From assembly GCF_036492425.1 (NCBI RefSeq), contig NZ_AP025293.1:682001-746000 (forward strand): 64,000 nt of DNA. The letters are read 5' to 3'. The stretch comes from Persicobacter psychrovividus (GTDB lineage Bacteria; Bacteroidota; Bacteroidia; Cytophagales; Cyclobacteriaceae). Each line of letters starts with the position of its first letter. Within the stretch, counting starts at the first letter, position 1. The position numbers and the translations under genes were made by a program. The notes under the pieces were generated by a model, which ran no database searches, had not been told where the DNA came from, and saw only the letters and a program-made list of their open reading frames with translations. This document shows positions 44,351-53,860 of the stretch, in pieces.

Positions 44351-45193
44351 TTACGGCAACCATTTAATCCCTTTGAAGTTGGGTTTACGCTTTTCAAGAA
44401 AGGCGTTGCGGCCTTCTTTTGCCTCTTCGGTCATGTAGGCAAGGCGGGTAGTTTCGCCAGCAAATACCTGCTGCCCTACCATACCATCATCAGTGAGGTT
44501 CATGGCAAATTTCAACATCTTGATAGAGGTTGGTGATTTCCCTAAAATTTCCTGTGCCCACTCATAGGCGGTGTCTTCGAGCTCGTCATGAGGAATCACG
44601 GCATTCACCATTCCCATTTCGTAAGCATCTTGGGCGCTGTAATTCCTGCCCAAGAAAAAGATCTCACGGGCTTTTTTCTGTCCCACCATTTTGGCCAGGT
44701 ACGCAGAACCATAACCTGCATCGAAGCTGGTAACGTCGGCATCTGTTTGTTTGAAAATGGCATGTTCCTTACTGGCGAGGGTCAGGTCGCAAACGACATG
44801 CAAAGAGTGTCCGCCACCTACGGCCCAACCAGGGACAACGGCAATGACTACCTTCGGCATAAAACGGATCAATCGCTGTACATCCAAAATATTCAGGCGA
44901 TGCATACCATCCTGTCCAACATACCCTTGATGCCCACGGGCACGCTGGTCGCCACCGCTACAGAAAGAGTAAACGCCATCTTTAGGAGAGGGACCTTCTG
45001 CGGAAAGCAAAACGACACCGATAGAGGTATCCTCTTGCGCATCGTGAAATGCATCCAAAAGCTCGCTTGTTGTGTTGGGTCTGAAGGCGTTTCTTACTTC
45101 TGGCCGATTAAAGGCAATACGGGCAACGCCATTGGCTTTTTTGTAGGTAATGTCTTCGTATTCCTTGACCACCTTCCAGTTTACTTTTTCCAT
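44351..45193 (-). CDS. menB: 1,4-dihydroxy-2-naphthoyl-CoA synthase
   Basis: 280 residues, the standard MenB length. Crotonase fold with the MenB-specific YSFCSGGDQRARG oxyanion-hole region, PGWAVGGGHSLHVVCDLT, and ADVTSFDAGYGSAYLAKMVGQ with the Asp/Tyr active-site pattern, ending in FLEKRKPNF. Closes the second ring of the naphthoquinone in menaquinone synthesis. It is alone here, with no other men genes beside it. Menaquinone is the usual respiratory quinone of Bacteroidota. Confidence 0.96.
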   Translation of the reverse strand: MEKVNWKVVKEYEDITYKKANGVARIAFNRPEVRNAFRPNTTSELLDAFHDAQEDTSIGVVLLSAEGPSPKDGVYSFCSGGDQRARGHQGYVGQDGMHRLNILDVQRLIRFMPKVVIAVVPGWAVGGGHSLHVVCDLTLASKEHAIFKQTDADVTSFDAGYGSAYLAKMVGQKKAREIFFLGRNYSAQDAYEMGMVNAVIPHDELEDTAYEWAQEILGKSPTSIKMLKFAMNLTDDGMVGQQVFAGETTRLAYMTEEAKEGRNAFLEKRKPNFKGIKWLP

Positions 45194-45725
45194 GTTGCTG
45201 GTTTTCTGTTGTTTGAATAATATGATTATACCGCTTTCGCATGAGTTATGGCTAACTGTACGGAAACACCTGCAATTTAAAGGAAAATAGGTGTGGAGAA
45301 AATATTTATTTCCACAATACTTTATCCAAAGTGGGCGGAAAGACAGTGTTTAGCATGATTTACAAATTTTTTGGGCAGTAATTTTCATTTAAAAATCTTG
45401 ATTTAATTACATCCTTCCAGATGAGTATCTGATATTATTCTAAATAAAATTTTTGTCTATTTTGAAGACATCTACTATTTTAAATCTCTATAAGGAGGGG
45501 GATCGGTGAAGATTTTCTTCCACTTGTTTGGTTTGGCGAAACCTTAATGCCTCTACCGATAGCTATTGGTGGTGTAAATTAGGAAGCCCTCAACGGATCA
45601 GGCATAGGCAGTAAAATAATGCATGATTTATTGCTGATATGAGTTGAATGCTGATTGAGGTTATTTCAGTAAATCAAATTTAAATTTTTTTATACTTTCT
45701 TTTTTAGATCTATTTATTCAGTAAG
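45194..45725. other. 532-base AT-rich intergenic region, nothing recognised
   Basis: Lies between divergent menB and a hypothetical gene. Very AT-rich towards the right end. No gene or clear repeat. Confidence 0.5.
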
Positions 45726-46151
45726 ATGCATAATTTAGATAAATTAAATTTATATGCTTTAGCAGATTTAAATGCGGTAACTTTCAATGAATTAGAGGCG
45801 ATGATCATCAATTTGCTGGCAATTCAGGTGGAGGAAAACACAAAGTGTACGCGGTACACCATTACAAAAAATAGCCTTGCCTATCTTACATGCCGACGCC
45901 TTACGGTTCATAGTCTGAGCGAAGCTTTTCTTCGGCTTGGTCAAAGTTTATATATCTATGAGAAGCGGGACTCGCGGACGGTCAAGCACCCTATTATTTT
46001 GAGGTATAAACTTTTTCCTTTGTATATCGAGGTAGAGATTAACCATAAACTTCTGCCCTTCTTTTACAATACAAAAAAATACCTGAGGGGGATTAAGGTA
46101 TTTCACCTCAGTCTGAAAAAGTCCCAGATGTTCGAATGTAAATCTAAATAA
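45726..46151 (+). CDS. Hypothetical protein, possibly horizontally acquired
   Basis: 141 residues, basic, no signal peptide. Begins MHNLDKLNLYALADLNAV; the C-terminal half has YKLFPLYIEVEINHKLLPFFY. Not recognised. Codons are AT-rich at first, unlike the neighbours, and the upstream region is AT-rich too, as in acquired genes. A hairpin follows. It may be a DNA-binding protein or a decayed initiator-like domain, but that is a guess. Confidence 0.5.
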   Translation: MHNLDKLNLYALADLNAVTFNELEAMIINLLAIQVEENTKCTRYTITKNSLAYLTCRRLTVHSLSEAFLRLGQSLYIYEKRDSRTVKHPIILRYKLFPLYIEVEINHKLLPFFYNTKKYLRGIKVFHLSLKKSQMFECKSK

Positions 46152-46153
46152 AA

Positions 46154-46180
46154 TACCCTGCGACCTTTCAGCGCAGGGTA
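46154..46180. terminator. Hairpin between convergent genes
   Basis: 9-bp stem TACCCTGCG/CGCAGGGTA with a 9-base loop; no strong T run, so a weak terminator. Confidence 0.55.
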
Positions 46181-46248
46181 AATGATATGGTCAGTCAAAT
46201 TGTGTTTTTTCAAAGGCCGTTTCGCAATCCTTATTTTCAGGAATTCAC

Positions 46249-46932
46249 CTAAGGCTCCGTCGAGCAACCATCAGGACCACACTGCCCTTCGGCATCGGTG
46301 GAAAGCCCTTCAATCTGGCTGAAAGCATTTTGCCAGACGTCGGCAGGTTGTGCCCCCTGAATCATGTATTGGTCATTGACAATAAAGGTGGGAACGGCAG
46401 AAATACCTGCCTGCCGATATTGTGTTTCTTCTTTCTTAACCTCTTCGATCAGCGATTCATCATTCTGAAAAGCCGTTATCGCCGCATCGCTCAAGCCTGC
46501 CGCTTTGCCATAATCCACAAGCGTTGCCTGATTTTCCACATCTTTACCTTCCTCAAAGTAGGCCTTGAAAAGTATGATCGAGAGGGTGTCGTCTTTACCT
46601 TCTTTTCTGGCCAGGTGCATCAGTCGATGTGCTTGCAGGGTATTGGGCACATTTTTTATGTTTGAAAACTGCATTTTTACACCTTCCTGAAAAGCCACAT
46701 TCTCCATTTGGTCGATCATCGGCTGTGGATCCCGATTGTACTTATTGCCCAAAAATTCAAGATAGTTCTCTTGATTTCCCTCGGGAATTTCAGGGTGTAA
46801 TTGAAAAGGCGCCCAGGAGATTTCTGCCTGCACCTCGGGATTTTCTTGCAAGGCTTTTTCCAGTCGGCTTTTGCCAATGTAACACCATGGGCAAACGACA
46901 TCAGAAACGATCTGTATTTTCAGTTTTTTCAT
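46249..46932 (-). CDS. DsbA-family (FrnE-like) thiol oxidoreductase
   Basis: 227 residues, no signal peptide, so cytoplasmic. The N-terminal thioredoxin strand runs into VCPWCYIGK, a CxxC active site, then the FrnE pattern FQLHPEIPEG, LMHLARKEGK, LFKAYFEEGKD and the cis-Pro loop ISAVPTFIVNDQY. A C-terminal Cys pair (QCGPDGC) is extra and resembles the second redox motif of FrnE. Probably a disulfide oxidoreductase or isomerase in oxidative stress. The start is certain from the KIQIVSDVVCPWC beginning. Confidence 0.93.
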   Translation of the reverse strand: MKKLKIQIVSDVVCPWCYIGKSRLEKALQENPEVQAEISWAPFQLHPEIPEGNQENYLEFLGNKYNRDPQPMIDQMENVAFQEGVKMQFSNIKNVPNTLQAHRLMHLARKEGKDDTLSIILFKAYFEEGKDVENQATLVDYGKAAGLSDAAITAFQNDESLIEEVKKEETQYRQAGISAVPTFIVNDQYMIQGAQPADVWQNAFSQIEGLSTDAEGQCGPDGCSTEP

Positions 46933-47247
46933 GCTTGTTTGATTTGTTGCTACAAGATACTCAATCTCAGGGAAGGCGGTTTATCTATCGGGCTGAATTG
47001 AGGTCAAAGGTCTGCTGAATGACGCCAAGCGGTGGTAGGGGCGGCAATATCCGATATGGGATCCCAATCGGTGGGCGTCTATGTCCTTTAGCGGGCTTTG
47101 AAAGAAAGTATGCGCTGATGTTTAGGCTGGTTGAGGTTCGGTCATTGCGCCTTTCGACAACAAGACTCGAAGGGTGATCGGTAACTAAAATAAAAGTGTG
47201 GAAGTAAAAAAAGGATTCAGCACCATACTGAATCCTTTTTTTATCTT
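46933..47247. other. 315-base intergenic region with terminator
   Basis: Contains the promoter side of the FrnE gene. A strong bidirectional hairpin, AAAAAAGGATTCAG/CTGAATCCTTTTTT (47207-47241), ends the PL7 gene on the minus strand. Nothing else recognised. Confidence 0.75.
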
Positions 47248-48060
47248 TTAATTCTTCGGCGGATAAGTCGTTTCGAGTTCAATTTTACTGACCGCTACTT
47301 CGCCATAGCTGTCATTGGGTTCGTCGCGGAATCCCTTTTTGTATTGGCTCAAATATTTGTTGGCTTGGGTGTAACAGCCGACTTTAAAGTAGCCCGTGCT
47401 GTCTTCCGATCGCCAGGTTTTGCTGTATGTTTTGTCTTGATCGGTATTGGTGATGGTGCAGGTGATTTTTCCTTTGTTCACTTTTACATCGATGATCAGG
47501 TGTTCGCCCAACTGGTAAGGAACGGGGTGGGCAAGGTCCTTATGGGACTCGTTCCATTCAATAACTACGCCTTTATATTTGGGGCTGTAGCTGACTTTCA
47601 GCGGTTCGTTCACTGGTCCGTGGATTTGCGAGATAACTACCTTTTGTTTGTAAGTCGGCAGGTGGGTTACCCTGAGGTGAACGGTCATTCGTTGTGGGTC
47701 TTGCACAGACCAGTAATTATTTCCACCACCGACAAGCTGTCGTAATTCGCTTCGTGGATTTTTGGAGTTTTTAGTCGTTACGCCGGCGGCATGTGCACGG
47801 AAATATACTTCTGCGTTTTGGGCATAAAAGTACGGCTTGTATTGGTAGTCGATCAAATCTCTGCCAATAATCTCCATTGGTTTTCGGAGACGGTCTTCGA
47901 GTTTTTTAATATGGCTGTTGTCTTTTCCGTTGGCATCAACGGGCAGGGTCAACTTCCAGCTTGTTAAAGCAGGCAGAACATCGGAGGGGTATTGCTGAGC
48001 GGTAGCCGTAAAATACATCCCAATCAGGAACAGGATACTGATAATAAGTTTATACATCAT
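47248..48060 (-). CDS. PL7 alginate lyase
   Basis: 270 residues. Signal peptide 1-21 (ATAQ), then a single PL7 jelly roll with all three active-site blocks: RSELR (103-107), QIH (145-147) and YFKVGCYTQ (224-232). It cuts alginate by beta-elimination; the Ile in QIH is usually linked to activity on guluronate-containing blocks. No lipobox and no binding module, so probably a periplasmic or secreted endo- or exolyase. Last gene of the susC-susD-PL7 unit, behind a hairpin at 48081-48112 that may lower its transcription. Confidence 0.95.
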   Translation of the reverse strand: MMYKLIISILFLIGMYFTATAQQYPSDVLPALTSWKLTLPVDANGKDNSHIKKLEDRLRKPMEIIGRDLIDYQYKPYFYAQNAEVYFRAHAAGVTTKNSKNPRSELRQLVGGGNNYWSVQDPQRMTVHLRVTHLPTYKQKVVISQIHGPVNEPLKVSYSPKYKGVVIEWNESHKDLAHPVPYQLGEHLIIDVKVNKGKITCTITNTDQDKTYSKTWRSEDSTGYFKVGCYTQANKYLSQYKKGFRDEPNDSYGEVAVSKIELETTYPPKN

Positions 48061-48080
48061 TAAAAAAGTAGGGTGTCATA

Positions 48081-48112
48081 AAAAAACCTGCCCTCGACAA
48101 GGACAGGTTTTC
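48081..48112 (-). terminator. Terminator-like hairpin between susD and the PL7 gene
   Basis: On the minus strand, AAAACCTGTCC pairs with GGGCAGGTTTT (one bulge), followed by T. It may end or attenuate transcription between susD and the lyase. Confidence 0.65.
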
Positions 48113-48145
48113 AAAACAATTCATTTATGCTTTAGTGATTTCTGA

Positions 48146-49573
48146 TTACGATCTGTAGCCTGGGTTTTGAACCAGGATACCATTGGTGGTGTTGATCTCA
48201 CGCTGTGGGATTGGCAACAAATCAGAACCTTCCGGCAAGTCTGCTTTTGGCTGTGCAGGGGTCATTAAACTGCCTTGGAATTTCTCCATTACCTCGGTCC
48301 ATTTTCCGAAACGTTGCAAATCGAATAGGCGCTGGTCTTCCATTGCGAATTCGTGGCGACGTTCGTTCAGCAAAGACGCTTGCGTAATTTCAGTGGCAGC
48401 AGGCAAACCGGCACGGTCGCGTACTTCATTGAAATATTTCAGGGCTTCACCGTCAGTAGTTGCACTACCCGCAGCCTGCGCTTCGGCATACATTAGTAAT
48501 ACATCCGCATAGCGCATCTCGATCCAGTCGTTACCCGAGGTTTTAACATCATTGGATGTAGGATCAATGTTCAAATATTTCCCTGGCTGGTAACAAGGCG
48601 ACTGATCGTTCTCCACGTTTTTCGGGTCTTCTACCTGCGTTACGTCTTTACGTTTGTCGTTGACTTCCCAGCTTGCCTGTAAATCTTTGGTGGCGTAGTT
48701 CAAACCACCCGCACCGTTGGCATAGTGGAAATAGTCCGAAAATTGCTGACTTTCCGCTTTATTTCCTTCGATATACTGAATGGCAAACATGACTTCGTCA
48801 TTGCCTTCATTGTAGAAAATATCGTGGAAGTCTGACTGCAATTTGTATTCACCAGAGTCGATAACCGATTTCAGCAATGGCAATGCTTTGGTGTATTCTT
48901 TTTGTGTCAAGTAAACTTTGGCCAACAAAGCCTGAGCAGCGCCTTTAGTCGCGCGACCGTACTGCGTTGCGGACTGTACAGGAAGATCTTCAACCGCTTT
49001 TTCCAAGTCAGAGATGATCATCGCATATACATCCTGAGGATTTACCTGCTTGAATTTTTCTGTCTGGCCTGCGGTAGCGACATCGCTTGACATCGGAACC
49101 TGGCCGAACAAGCGAACCAGTTTAAAGTGCATCAACGCACGTACAAACAAGGCTTCGCCTTCGTACTGAGCTCCTGTGCCATTGTATTTGCCATTTTCCA
49201 GCTGGTAGGCATTGCCCAAATTCGCCAAAACGGTATTGGCTCTGAAGATCGCGGCATAGGAATTTTTCCAGTATTGCGCAACGATGTTGTTATTTGGGTT
49301 AATGATCAGGCGCTGGAATTCCGCCCAGCTACCTTCACCATTTCTTGCTTTTGAGTTGTCGGTACGCATCTCGGTGATGGCAAACTCAGTTTGTACTTGA
49401 GCTTGCAATGCGTCGTAGATGGCGTTTGTTGCCAACTGAATCTCTTTTGGAGATTGGTAGAATGCTGCCGCACTGATTTGATCGTGTGGCTGTTCATTCA
49501 AAAAATCACTGCAGGAAGTCAATGGCATTGCCAAGCCTGCAATCAGCATATATTTAATTAAAGACTTATTCAT
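48146..49573 (-). CDS. susD: SusD-like glycan-binding surface lipoprotein
   Basis: 475 residues. Lipobox LTSC (Cys21). The SusD/RagB architecture is clear: SDFLNEQPHDQISAAAFYQSP near the start, TPR-like helices (EGEALFVRALMHFKLVRLFGQVPM), then DWIEMRYADVLLMYAEAQ and LNERRHEFAMEDQRLFDLQRFG, ending at PIPQREINTTNGILVQNPGY. Caps the SusC transporter and binds alginate oligosaccharides on the cell surface. It lies 11 bases after susC on the same strand. The substrate follows from the neighbouring lyases. Confidence 0.96.
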   Translation of the reverse strand: MNKSLIKYMLIAGLAMPLTSCSDFLNEQPHDQISAAAFYQSPKEIQLATNAIYDALQAQVQTEFAITEMRTDNSKARNGEGSWAEFQRLIINPNNNIVAQYWKNSYAAIFRANTVLANLGNAYQLENGKYNGTGAQYEGEALFVRALMHFKLVRLFGQVPMSSDVATAGQTEKFKQVNPQDVYAMIISDLEKAVEDLPVQSATQYGRATKGAAQALLAKVYLTQKEYTKALPLLKSVIDSGEYKLQSDFHDIFYNEGNDEVMFAIQYIEGNKAESQQFSDYFHYANGAGGLNYATKDLQASWEVNDKRKDVTQVEDPKNVENDQSPCYQPGKYLNIDPTSNDVKTSGNDWIEMRYADVLLMYAEAQAAGSATTDGEALKYFNEVRDRAGLPAATEITQASLLNERRHEFAMEDQRLFDLQRFGKWTEVMEKFQGSLMTPAQPKADLPEGSDLLPIPQREINTTNGILVQNPGYRS

Positions 49574-49584
49574 TGTTGTGCAGC

Positions 49585-52500
49585 TTAAAATTCGATGTTA
49601 AATCCGACAGTGTAAGAGCGAGGAAGTGGTGCTCCACCTTTTTGGTAACCGTAAGTCAGTGGGTTGTTGGTGTTGTAAACCCCCTCTGGGTTCCAAGAAG
49701 AATAACCGTTTGCCATGAAGTACAATAGGTTTGTACCTGCTGCGTAGATTCGACAAGAAGTCAATCCGATTTTCTTAACGAACGTTTTTGGCAATTTGTA
49801 ACCGATGTTCACGTTACGCAAAGCGATGTATGAAGCATCCTGAATGATGTCATCCGTGTAGATGCGCTCCTGCACCCAGTTTCTGCCTTCGTTTTGAGCA
49901 AGGTTAGGGTTTTTGGTGTGATCCGTGAATGCATTCTTGTTGTAGTCCATTCCGCTTGCGAAGTGGTTACCGAAGTAAACAGGATCAATGTTTCTTACTT
50001 TCGCTCCTGCGTTTCCTTGCCACATGATCGACAAATCCCAGTTTTTGTATTTGAAGCTGTTGCTTACACTCCAAACGAAAGTAGGGAAGTCGTTACCTAA
50101 GATGGTACGGTCAGCAGTGGTGATTTTACCGTCACCGTTCAAGTCTTGTACATAAACATCCTGCGACTGTCCGCCGATACGGCTGAATGGGTCGTGAAGG
50201 TATTCAGTAGGAATAGTGCGTGAGTGATCCACTTTGTATCCGTAGTAAGAAGCGATTGGCTGACCTACTACTGCGATCCATTCTGCCGGACGCTTAGGAT
50301 CGTAAACAGAGATCAGGGAATCCACGCCACCGAAGCCAGTCAATTCATTTTTGTTGAATGACATGTTGGTGGTTACGGTCCATTCGAAGTCTTTTGTTAC
50401 CACAGGGCGAGCAGTCAATTCGAATTCAACCCCTTGGTTTTTCACAGAACCCAAGTTGACGATTGTTTTGTCGAAACCTGTTTGTGAAGGAATCTCACGT
50501 GGCAACAACAAGTCTTGCGATAGACGTTGGTACCAGTCCAATGAACCATACACGCGGTTGCCGAAGAAACCGAAGTCGATACCTGGGTTAAGCTCCAGTT
50601 GTTTTTCCCAACGCAAGTCTGGCGAGGCAATATTCATTGGTGCGAAACCAGCAGAAATATTGTTGCCAAATACAGCACTTGACTGCCCGAGCATGGCTAA
50701 GTGTTCGTATTCAGAGATTCCTGAATTGTTACCTGTTACACCGTAAGAGATACGTGCTTTCAGGTTGTTGACCCAAGGCAAGGCTTTCATGAAGTTCTCT
50801 TCAGACAATCTCCAACCGAATGAACCCGCAGGGAAGATACCATATTGGTAATTTTCACCGAATTTCGAGCTTCCGTCAGTTCTCAAAGAGAAAGAGAACA
50901 AATATTTGTCATTGTAAGCGTAGTTTACACGGCCGAAGAATGATTGCAATGATTCTTCCACTTTTGAAGAGGTCGCATCAGAGATGATCGATCCACCTTC
51001 ACCCGTTTTGATGTAGTCATTTTCATAACCTTTCATGCGTGCTTCCACAAACTCGTCAGAGATATGCTCGAATGAAGTACCCAAAACAGCACTCAAGTCG
51101 TGCTTGCCTTTGGTCAGGTTATAAGAGAAATAGGAATCAGACGCCCATTTCAAATAATTGTAAGCACGGTATTGATCTTCTGCTTTCGCTGCACCGTCAC
51201 GGTGGTATTTGGTACCTGCCCAGTAATCACGTACACGTCCACGGTAAGTGCTCGAAAGTGTTGTTTTGAAGTTCAGCCCTTTGAGTAATTTATACTGAAG
51301 GTAAGTGTTCGCAAAAATCTTGTTGGTGTAAGTCTTTTTGTCGCGTTCCAAAACCGCCGCTAAAGCAGAAGGATTTGAAGTTGTGGAGATGTTCTGGTAT
51401 TTGTTACCATCTGCATCAGTGTAGTTGTCGAAAGGCTTTTCGAAAGCGTAATCACCGATTGCTGCATTAGGGTATTTTTTGTGATCGATGAACTGGAAGG
51501 TGTGCTCGTCGAAATACTGAGGCAACCATGGCGCAGAGCGCATCGCATCATACATATATGCAGGGAATGCACGGGAAATCTCACGGGATGGGTTAATGTT
51601 CATGCCCATTTCCAACTTGTCGGTCAACTTGGTTTTCAAGTTCAGGCGCAAGTTCATTTTCTTGTAAGAGTCGGTTAGCAATACCCCGTCATCCGACATA
51701 TAACCACCAGAGATGCGGTATTTGGTGTGTTCAGTACCACCACTCGCACTCAAGTTATAAGACTGGATGTTACCACCATCGAAGAATACATCTTGCCAGT
51801 CGTGCTCCGTACCCAAAAGATCCATGTGATCATAGCGACCATATTCACCAGCAGCTTTTTTCGCTGCGCTAAGTGCCGATTTCAATACGTCAGCATATCC
51901 TGAAGGATCCGCCAAGCCCAAGTTGTCCACATTCGCCAATTTGTTTTCTGCATCAGCGATGAAGTTGTTGGCACGAGTGCGCTCCTGAGCGATCGATGGA
52001 TAGATATTGCGTTTCTTAACGAATTTGTGTCCGAAATAAGCATTGAAAGCAAATTTGGCTTTGCCTTCCTGTCCGCCTTTAGTAGTAATCATGATTACCC
52101 CGTTACCACCACGGGAACCGTAGATTGCTGCTGAAGAAGCATCTTTCAGTACAGAGATAGATTCCACATCGTTCATGTCCAATGAGGCCATATAATCTGA
52201 ATCGACAACCATACCATCCACTACTACCAATGGAGAAGCATCTGCGGCAATAGAACCTACACCACGCACTTGCACCTTAGGAGCTGCACCTGCTTGAGGG
52301 TCCGACATCTGGATGTTTACCCCAGAGATTTGACCTTGAAGGGCTTCTTCTACACGAGGAGTTGGAATTTGATCGAGCTTATCGTTGTTTACTTTAGAAA
52401 CAGAACCTGTCAGGCTTGATTTTTTTACCGTACCGTAACCCACAACAACCACTTCGTTAAGCTGAGCGACATCTTCGTCAAGCGAAACATTAATGCTGGT

Positions 52501-52809
52501 TTGTTGTCCGACAAGTACATCTTTGGTTTTGTAACCGATGAAACTAAAACTGAGGGTAGCCGTGGAAGCGGCTTTAATATTAAACTCCCCGTTCATATCC
52601 GTAATGGCTCCGTTAGTCGAACCCTTAACCAATACGGTAACGCCTGGGAGAGCGGAGCCGTCAGCTGATGCGGAAACTACTCCATGAATTGTTACTCTGT
52701 CCTGTGCATACACGGCGGTACTGAGCAGAATAACAAGTAAAGAAGCCATCAAAATCGAGGTGATTTTGAATACTCCCATTCTCATTCTGTAAATGGTGTT
52801 CATAATCAA
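49585..52809 (-). CDS. susC: SusC-like TonB-dependent oligosaccharide transporter
   Basis: 1074 residues. Signal peptide about 1-35 (AVYAQ), carboxypeptidase-like domain (VTIHGVVSASADGSALPGVTV), plug with the SusC signature LNEVVVVGYGTVKKSSLTGSV (split by one turn) and VEESISVLKDASSAAIYGSRGGNGVI-type segment at about 205-235, then a large beta barrel ending in SYTVGFNIEF. Imports alginate oligomers over the outer membrane using TonB energy, with SusD as lid. First gene of the minus-strand unit; its promoter lies in the 1 kb gap to PL17. The ATG at 52803 is another possible start. Confidence 0.97.
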   Translation of the reverse strand: MIMNTIYRMRMGVFKITSILMASLLVILLSTAVYAQDRVTIHGVVSASADGSALPGVTVLVKGSTNGAITDMNGEFNIKAASTATLSFSFIGYKTKDVLVGQQTSINVSLDEDVAQLNEVVVVGYGTVKKSSLTGSVSKVNNDKLDQIPTPRVEEALQGQISGVNIQMSDPQAGAAPKVQVRGVGSIAADASPLVVVDGMVVDSDYMASLDMNDVESISVLKDASSAAIYGSRGGNGVIMITTKGGQEGKAKFAFNAYFGHKFVKKRNIYPSIAQERTRANNFIADAENKLANVDNLGLADPSGYADVLKSALSAAKKAAGEYGRYDHMDLLGTEHDWQDVFFDGGNIQSYNLSASGGTEHTKYRISGGYMSDDGVLLTDSYKKMNLRLNLKTKLTDKLEMGMNINPSREISRAFPAYMYDAMRSAPWLPQYFDEHTFQFIDHKKYPNAAIGDYAFEKPFDNYTDADGNKYQNISTTSNPSALAAVLERDKKTYTNKIFANTYLQYKLLKGLNFKTTLSSTYRGRVRDYWAGTKYHRDGAAKAEDQYRAYNYLKWASDSYFSYNLTKGKHDLSAVLGTSFEHISDEFVEARMKGYENDYIKTGEGGSIISDATSSKVEESLQSFFGRVNYAYNDKYLFSFSLRTDGSSKFGENYQYGIFPAGSFGWRLSEENFMKALPWVNNLKARISYGVTGNNSGISEYEHLAMLGQSSAVFGNNISAGFAPMNIASPDLRWEKQLELNPGIDFGFFGNRVYGSLDWYQRLSQDLLLPREIPSQTGFDKTIVNLGSVKNQGVEFELTARPVVTKDFEWTVTTNMSFNKNELTGFGGVDSLISVYDPKRPAEWIAVVGQPIASYYGYKVDHSRTIPTEYLHDPFSRIGGQSQDVYVQDLNGDGKITTADRTILGNDFPTFVWSVSNSFKYKNWDLSIMWQGNAGAKVRNIDPVYFGNHFASGMDYNKNAFTDHTKNPNLAQNEGRNWVQERIYTDDIIQDASYIALRNVNIGYKLPKTFVKKIGLTSCRIYAAGTNLLYFMANGYSSWNPEGVYNTNNPLTYGYQKGGAPLPRSYTVGFNIEF

Positions 52810-53603
52810 AAAGTCATAAAAATGTTACTGAAAATAGCGTACAAAAATGAATTTGTACTCCCTTGTTACAAATGTAGATCAGATCTTTTGATTAAGGTCA
52901 TACTAAATTATATGGATAGTTTCATTTTTTATAGTCATCGATTTTTTGTGCATCGAAAAAGATGATTAAAATTTACAATAAGCGAACACCTTTGAAATTT
53001 TGATAAATTTACCGATGGATTTAGGTGGTTAAATGAAGAAAATGCAACGCATTGGTTGATCATCTGAAAATCCATTATTTTACTAAAAATATATCACTTC
53101 AGTATAACGTTTGATGATGTGTTTTTGCCAGGGAGATTGGCGCGTTGTGAAATGATAAAATAAGTTGGATATGCAACAAAGGTAATTTTAAAGTACAGTG
53201 ACTGAATTCTGACTGATTTTCAAGCTCAGGGTAGGTGGCCTCCCCGAAAATAAGGCCGTCAAGTAAGAATCGTGGCAATTTAGTCTTGCAGTGGGATTAA
53301 TTTTCGACCAGACCGTTCTATTGGGCAATTATAAGCATTAACAGCCCTATATGAAGGTTTTTAGCTTTGGTAATAAGTGAATTGGGGGCATAGCAGGATG
53401 GTGTAGATAAGTATTGGTGCGTTAAGGGGCGTGTGGAGGTGTTTTTGTGTGGTGTGATGATTATAAATATCATTTAGAATACTATCCCGTATTTGGCCTG
53501 CGATCTCAAAAGTTGCTTTGATTTCTAAAAATAGACCAAAAATAGCAGGTCTTTTGCGATGATTTTAAAAATAGAACACTTTACTGCTTCTATTTGTGAT
53601 AAG

Positions 53604-53615
53604 TTGGTCGACCAA
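53604..53615. promoter_or_regulatory. Palindromic operator candidate 1
   Basis: Perfect palindrome TTGGTCGACCAA, like UxuR/ExuR-type GntR-family operators (TTGGTATACCAA) that control hexuronate genes. 246 bases before the PL17 start. Confidence 0.5.
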
Positions 53616-53712
53616 TGTAGGGCGGTAGGGCGTTTTTCAGGCTGTTTTATGTCTAAATTGAAGTTAATTCGATAGAAAATCATCGCTTTTGAAATTTATC
53701 TGCAAAAAATAC

Positions 53713-53742
53713 TTTGATCTTCGTAAACTTTTCGGATATTTG
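53713..53742 (+). promoter_or_regulatory. Bacteroidota-type promoter of the PL17 operon
   Basis: TTTG at 53713-53716, 18 bases, then GATATTTG (7 of 8 against TANNTTTG) at 53735-53742. The expected start of transcription is about 53749. Confidence 0.5.
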
Positions 53743-53751
53743 GTAAACCAA
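53740..53751. promoter_or_regulatory. Palindromic operator candidate 2, on the promoter
   Basis: TTGGTAAACCAA, same half sites as candidate 1, overlapping the -7 element and the expected start site. This is where a repressor would act. Confidence 0.55.
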
Positions 53752-53860
53752 TAACCAACTAACGCAATTTTTCGTGTTATTCGGCTTTGGAATAAGCTAC
53801 CATGCAGGGTGAATGATTGAAGTTGAACAATCTTTATCCGTGTTTAAAATATGTATATCG

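Larger units (their letters stand above)
52810..53860. promoter_or_regulatory. 1 kb divergent control region of the alginate locus
   Basis: Separates susC (minus) and PL17 (plus). Near susC: an inverted repeat GTACAAA/TTTGTAC (52839-52858) in the leader and a minus-strand TACATTTG at 52869-52876, matching the Bacteroidota -7 element TANNTTTG, without a clear -33. Near PL17: two TTGGTNNACCAA palindromes and a promoter, listed separately. The middle, about 52930-53590, is AT-rich and I see no gene in it. Confidence 0.55.
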
